Shown one piece after another: positions 59,922-64,000 of a DNA stretch of 64,000 nt (its first letter is position 1; each line of letters opens with the position of its first letter). Under the pieces are notes generated by a model. The model saw only the letters and a list, made by a program, of their open reading frames with translations, made no database searches and had not been told where the DNA came from. The translations under genes were made by a program, and so were the position numbers. The stretch covers positions 1-64,000 of the forward strand of contig WRDF01000009.1 of the NCBI GenBank assembly GCA_009783565.1. The letters run 5' to 3'. Source of the stretch: Rikenellaceae bacterium. Lineage in GTDB: Bacteria > Bacteroidota > Bacteroidia > Bacteroidales > Rikenellaceae.

Positions 59922-62441
59922 ATGAATAGTAAGCATATTCTGCTTTGCCTTGCGATATTGACGGCCGCTTCTTGCGGAAAATTGCCGGAGAAAATCTATG
60001 ACAAGGGTGTCAGCCTCGAATTGGCGCAGTTTCGCGCGGCAAACTACTCCGATGTCAGATATGCGTTGCACTTTTCGATACCGGAATCCACGGACAGACG
60101 GGTGGAGGCCGAAGCCGCGATCTCGCTCACACTTGCCAGGCGGCAGCCGCTTATACTCGACTTCACGGGAAGCGCGGAAGATATAAAAACGCTTCTGGTC
60201 AACGGGGCTCCCGCCGCGTGGACGCTTGAGAATGAGCATATCGTAATTCCCAAAAGATCTGTCAAAAAAGGGGAGAACAGGGTTGATGTTATTTTCACGG
60301 CGGGCGACATGTCGCTCAATCGCCGCGACGAATTTTTGTATACTTTGCTGGTGCCGGACCGTGCCCGGACACTCTTCCCCTGTTTCGACCAGCCCGACCT
60401 GAAAGCACGGTTCACATTGAGTCTCCTGACGCCGGAACAGTGGGCGGCTGTGGGCAACGGCAGGGCAACGGGCGAAGAACCGGCCCCTGACGGCTGCAAA
60501 ATGATAACGTTCAACGAAACTCATCCCATAAGCACCTATCTTTTTTCATTTGTGGCGGGGAAGTTCGAAAAGATCGTGGAGTGCAGAGATGGCCGTGAAA
60601 TTTCACTCTATCACCGTGAGACCGACCCTGCAAAGACAGCCCAGTGCGGCGTGATATTCGACGAAGTGTACCAGTCGCTGGAGTGGCTCGAGGAGTATAC
60701 CGGAATCAGGTATCCGTTCGAAAAGTATGACCTTATTATCCTGCCCGGCTTCCAGTACGGCGGCATGGAGCACATGGGCGCAACGCTGTATAACGACCGC
60801 CGGATGTTGCTCGACCCCAACCCCACCGACGCCGAACTGCTCAGACGCAGCAGCCTGATCGCACACGAAACCGCCCACATGTGGTTCGGCAACTTCGTAA
60901 CGATGAAGTGGTTCAACGACGTGTGGAACAAAGAGGTGTTTGCCAACTGGTTTGCAGCCAGGATCGTCGAGCCGATGTACCCCGCTATCAACCACAATCT
61001 CAACTTCATGATCAGCTATTTCCCTTCGGCATACGCCGAAGACCGGACGGGCGGCGCGATGCCTATTCAGCAGCACTTGAGCAACCTCTCCGACGCCGGA
61101 CTGATATACAGCAACATTATTTACAACAAAAGCCCGATAGTGATGGATATGCTGGTACGGAAAGTGGGCGAAGACAAGTTCCGCACCGCCATACGCGAAT
61201 ACCTGAATACATACGCGTACGGCAATACCGATTGGGACGGACTGGTGGCTATTCTCGACAGGCAGACCGACGACGAAGATCTGCGCGCATGGAGCAACAC
61301 CTGGGTTAAGGAAAAGGGCATGCCGACCGTTGTTTTCGAGCAGAGGGGCGGCGATAGTTATACGGTGTCGGCCTACGACCCCTGGGGCAGAGGGCGCGAA
61401 TGGCAGCAGGAGATACATTATGAGAAAGTGCAATCGGTGGATACAGAGTATCTGCTTCCCAATGCCGACGGACGCGGGTACGGATATTTTGCCATGGACG
61501 AGGAAACGACTCGCCGCATGCTCAGTAACTGGGGTCTGCTGACGGACGAAGTGGCGAGGCTCTCGGCACTTATGAACCTCTATGAGGGGCTGCTTAATCT
61601 TAAAGTCGATCCGGCTGCTTTTGTGGCTTCGGCAATGCGCTTTGCCCCCGTTGAGAAGAATTTTCATATATTCAATCAGACCCTCTCTTATGCGGAGAGT
61701 TGTATGCGTCTGTTCGGGAACGACAACAGTGCATGGAGACATGAGTATGAGCAATTCCTGTTCGGTTATGCGTCTTCGGAAAAGCATCCGCTCCAGAACC
61801 GCATGCAGGCCATGCGTTCGTTCTACCGCACGGCATCGGATAGCGCATCGCTCGAACAACTTTACCGTATCTGGGATCAGGAGCAGTTGCGCAAACATTA
61901 CAATCTGGGCGAGGGCGACATGATAGCTATATCTTATGAACTCGCGATACGCTTTCCGGACAGGGCGGAAGATATCGCAGAGCGGCAACTCTCCCGCATC
62001 ACGAATCCCGATCGCCGGAAGGAGTATCAGTTTGTTTCGCAGGCGGTAAACCCTTCGCGTGAAAAACGCGACGAATTTTTCCAAAACCTGCTGCTCGAAC
62101 AGAACCGGCAGGTGGAACCCTGGGCGGCAACAGCACTGCGCTTGCTGAACCACCACGCGCGCATGCCCGAATCACTCGGATATATCCGCCCCGGCCTCGA
62201 CCTGTTGCGCGAAATACAGCGCACGGGCGACATATTTTTCCCGGCCAACTGGTGCGTTGCCCTGTTCGGCAGCCACACTTCGCGTGAAGCGCTAAATATA
62301 ATGGAACAGTTCTTTATCGAAAATCCCGGCTACCCGCCGCTGCTTGAAAGCAAGATACGCCTGAGCGCCGACCATCTCTACATCATCAACGGCGAATTGC
62401 AGAGACGCTATCAAATTCATCCGTCTCAAAGAAGTAACTGA
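59922..62441 (+). CDS. M1-family aminopeptidase lipoprotein
   Basis: An 839-residue metallopeptidase that removes N-terminal residues from peptides. It has a lipoprotein signal (MNSKHILLCLAILTAASC, Cys18). The substrate motif is GGMEH (280-284, usually GxMEN), the zinc motif HETAH (315-319) with third ligand Glu338 (NKE), and the catalytic Glu316 is present. A beta-rich domain precedes and a helical domain follows. As a lipoprotein it acts in the periplasm or outside the cell. It starts 28 bases after hipA but with its own leader, so co-transcription is uncertain. Confidence 0.92.
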   Translation: MNSKHILLCLAILTAASCGKLPEKIYDKGVSLELAQFRAANYSDVRYALHFSIPESTDRRVEAEAAISLTLARRQPLILDFTGSAEDIKTLLVNGAPAAWTLENEHIVIPKRSVKKGENRVDVIFTAGDMSLNRRDEFLYTLLVPDRARTLFPCFDQPDLKARFTLSLLTPEQWAAVGNGRATGEEPAPDGCKMITFNETHPISTYLFSFVAGKFEKIVECRDGREISLYHRETDPAKTAQCGVIFDEVYQSLEWLEEYTGIRYPFEKYDLIILPGFQYGGMEHMGATLYNDRRMLLDPNPTDAELLRRSSLIAHETAHMWFGNFVTMKWFNDVWNKEVFANWFAARIVEPMYPAINHNLNFMISYFPSAYAEDRTGGAMPIQQHLSNLSDAGLIYSNIIYNKSPIVMDMLVRKVGEDKFRTAIREYLNTYAYGNTDWDGLVAILDRQTDDEDLRAWSNTWVKEKGMPTVVFEQRGGDSYTVSAYDPWGRGREWQQEIHYEKVQSVDTEYLLPNADGRGYGYFAMDEETTRRMLSNWGLLTDEVARLSALMNLYEGLLNLKVDPAAFVASAMRFAPVEKNFHIFNQTLSYAESCMRLFGNDNSAWRHEYEQFLFGYASSEKHPLQNRMQAMRSFYRTASDSASLEQLYRIWDQEQLRKHYNLGEGDMIAISYELAIRFPDRAEDIAERQLSRITNPDRRKEYQFVSQAVNPSREKRDEFFQNLLLEQNRQVEPWAATALRLLNHHARMPESLGYIRPGLDLLREIQRTGDIFFPANWCVALFGSHTSREALNIMEQFFIENPGYPPLLESKIRLSADHLYIINGELQRRYQIHPSQRSN

Positions 62442-62525
62442 TATAAGCCTCAATTCCTCAAGTAAACCTGCTTCTGCTTATTAGGCAGGTATGGATTGAT
62501 TTGGGGCAAGTATTGCAGACTACGA

Positions 62526-63089
62526 TTACGATAAATAATTGTTATATAGCAGCAACATTATCCATACGTAAGAAGAACCCAAAATTTCTTTAAGTTTGGC
62601 GATTCCACGTGATTTGAGCAGTTTGACCGTCGCTACCGTAATGCCCATTTCTTCTGCTATCTGTTCCTGTTTAATACCTTCGAGAGTCAGCCTGATAACT
62701 TCTGCCGTACGTGGAGGTAATTGATCGATAGCTTCATAAAGAAGTCTGGATGCTTCTGTGCGTATGTACTCTGCTGAAATATCCTCCGATTTCAGCTCTT
62801 TATAAGAGTCATTCAGAGGCCGAGTCCTTGATGACGAGCGAAGATAATCGACTGAATAGTTGCGGGTAATAAGGTATAAGTAATTACGCATATGGCTGAC
62901 GGTAATCAGTATCTTCCGTTTTTCCCATATATGTATGAAAGCATCCTGAACAATATCCTCAGCCACATCCCTGCTACCGGTGAGCTTAACCGCAAATACC
63001 GACAATGGAACATAATAACGTCCGGCCAAAATGTCAAAAGCATTCCGGTCACCGGTTTGTATTTTTTGTAACAGAACGTTATCGTCCAT
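62526..63089 (-). CDS. ECF-type RNA polymerase sigma factor
   Basis: A 187-residue sigma factor started at the ATG 63087-63089 (MDDNVLLQK). Region 2 is at about 15-85 (VPLSVFAVKLTGSRDVAEDIVQDAFIHIWEKR), and region 4 at about 120-170 (LPPRTAEVIRLTLEGIKQEQIAEEMGITVATVKLLKSRGIAKL). It resembles SusCD-linked sigma factors, but no FecR gene follows in this window. On the minus strand the 84-base gap downstream carries a small hairpin (ACCTGC/GCAGGT near 62466-62490). The gene opposite it is a B-repeat lipoprotein, which may be its target or unrelated. Confidence 0.9.
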   Translation of the reverse strand: MDDNVLLQKIQTGDRNAFDILAGRYYVPLSVFAVKLTGSRDVAEDIVQDAFIHIWEKRKILITVSHMRNYLYLITRNYSVDYLRSSSRTRPLNDSYKELKSEDISAEYIRTEASRLLYEAIDQLPPRTAEVIRLTLEGIKQEQIAEEMGITVATVKLLKSRGIAKLKEILGSSYVWIMLLLYNNYLS

Positions 63090-63285
63090 CGTAAACGATT
63101 TATTCTGCAATTATACGATATTTTTCTTGTCCGTATATATATTTTTGATTCTAAAACGAAATTCTTTCCATCTGCGATATATACTTTTTCGATCCTCAAA
63201 CGAAATTATACTATCAAAGTAGCCAATTCCCGGACGGAACTTCGCAGGAACTTCCGGGGAATTTACTAACCTTAATTGCAAATGT

Positions 63286-64000
63286 ATGAAAAAACAACAA
63301 CCCATCGGGTTTATGTTACCGGAAACTACCCGTAACTTATTCTTAGCAGCAATGAGAAAAACGACCCTGCTCTTTTTATGCGGAGTGGCTCTGTTTGCAG
63401 CAGGCTGCTCCGGCAATAATGACTCTGCAATGTATTCCGTTACCGTCACCAGCGGCAACAACGGTACGGCGAGCGCAAATGCCGCCAAAGTCGCGGTCGG
63501 CGCAACGGTCACCCTGACCGCAACGCCCGATGAAGGCTACCTTTTTCTGGGCTGGGCGGTCGAGAGCGGTGGCGTAAGTTTCGAAAGCGCAGGGGCAGCG
63601 ACCACTACTTTTACAATGCCTGCGAGGAATGTTTCGGTCAAGGCCGCATTCATAGCAAAAGCCCCCACTACATATAAGATCACGGTAACCAACAACGGAA
63701 ACGGTACGGCAGCGGCAGACAAGCCGGTTGCGACTGAAGGCACGACCGTCAACCTGACCGCAACCGCCGACCGCGGATACTTTTTCTCGGAATGGACGGT
63801 AGAGGAAGGCCAAGCGACATTCGCAAACGCAAGTGCGGCGCGTACCTCGTTTGTCATGACCGCCGGAGAAGTCATCATTAAGGCGATATTCGCCGAGCAA
63901 CCTCCGTGCGCGATCACCGTGACCAACGACGGCAACGGAATCGGTCAGGCGAATATGACCGAAGCCCTTGTTGACGAAACGGTTAGACTGTTGGCCATCC
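63286..64000 (+). CDS. Lipoprotein with InlB-like B-repeats (runs off the window)
   Basis: The N-terminal 238 codons of a larger protein. An ATG at 63286 begins a 22-codon stretch (MKKQQPIGFMLPETTRNLFLAA) before a second ATG (63352) that starts a clean lipoprotein signal (MRKTTLLFLCGVALFAAGC). The first start has the same 20 bases around it as the susC start at 19432, so I keep it, but 63352 is also credible. From about residue 50 the mature part is a row of ~75-residue beta-repeats with YxVTVTxGxNGTA and ATxDxGYxFxxWxVExG, like the divergent InlB B-repeat. It probably forms a surface adhesin or scaffold. Confidence 0.78.
   Translation, partial: MKKQQPIGFMLPETTRNLFLAAMRKTTLLFLCGVALFAAGCSGNNDSAMYSVTVTSGNNGTASANAAKVAVGATVTLTATPDEGYLFLGWAVESGGVSFESAGAATTTFTMPARNVSVKAAFIAKAPTTYKITVTNNGNGTAAADKPVATEGTTVNLTATADRGYFFSEWTVEEGQATFANASAARTSFVMTAGEVIIKAIFAEQPPCAITVTNDGNGIGQANMTEALVDETVRLLAI

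Noticed and set aside
60603-62156. 517-codon frame antisense to the M1 aminopeptidase
   Set aside because: No recognisable domain and full overlap with an enzyme that has all catalytic motifs.

Overview
The window looks like a chromosomal segment of a member of the Bacteroidota, most likely order Bacteroidales. It carries two SusC/SusD outer-membrane uptake loci with FecR anti-sigma regulators, many lipoproteins with a Cys after the signal peptide, a fused class I fumarase and a methylmalonyl-CoA carboxyl-transfer module. Several genes and a tRNA are preceded by the Bacteroidota -7 box TAnnTTTG. There is no rRNA, CRISPR array or recognisable transposase. Most of the window is ordinary chromosome. 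Accessory character is concentrated at 47.8-48.9 kb and 56.3-59.9 kb, and in the repeats.

Layout. 1-3.8 kb: start of a lipoprotein gene, tRNA-Lys, and a minus-strand operon for succinate/propionate interconversion (mce, an ORF6N gene, mmdA, an OadG-like gene, a biotin carrier). 4.0-6.6 kb: batD-batE. 6.8-21.4 kb: a minus-strand locus read as ECF sigma, FecR, SusC, SusD, DUF4843 lipoprotein, PKD-like lipoprotein, zinc metalloprotease, and a second metalloprotease-like protein that has lost its zinc ligands. 21.6-25.1 kb: rlmB, an ABC-F ATPase and a GNAT acetyltransferase. 25.2-29.7 kb: lipoproteins, including a small secreted protein with a peritrophin-like Cys pattern paired with a 6-bladed propeller lipoprotein, and a TPR lipoprotein. 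29.8-38.9 kb: a plus-strand FecR-SusC-SusD-lipoprotein-lipoprotein-thioredoxin locus without its own sigma factor. 38.9-47.8 kb: housekeeping genes (fumarase, yraN, pepE, purN, acpP, fabF, rnc with a very long basic tail, radC, a LytM-like protein). 47.8-48.9 kb: an AT-rich PIN-like gene. 48.9-56.3 kb: asd, an OPT transporter, rpsA, an unknown gene and a DUF4435 protein. 56.4-59.9 kb: tRNA-Pro, tRNA-Ser, a broken integrase, a hairpin array, a mobilisation-type gene and hipBA, which read as the remnant of an integrated element beside tRNA-Ser. 59.9-64 kb: an M1 aminopeptidase lipoprotein, an ECF sigma factor and the start of a B-repeat lipoprotein.

How the genes fit together. The two Sus-type loci bind and import polymers or peptides. 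The metalloproteases, the M1 aminopeptidase, the OPT transporter and dipeptidase E would suit an organism that lives partly on peptides, and the mmd/mce genes and fumarase fit succinate/propionate fermentation.

The least explained features are the repeats: a dispersed CG-alternating intergenic palindrome (at least seven sites), a pair of ~110-bp nested inverted repeats, a ~45-bp repeat present both upstream of tRNA-Pro and inside the signal-peptide codons of a susD gene, a perfect 70-bp palindrome on a stop codon, and a run of five small hairpins sharing a GTTAC/GTAAC centre upstream of the mobilisation gene.
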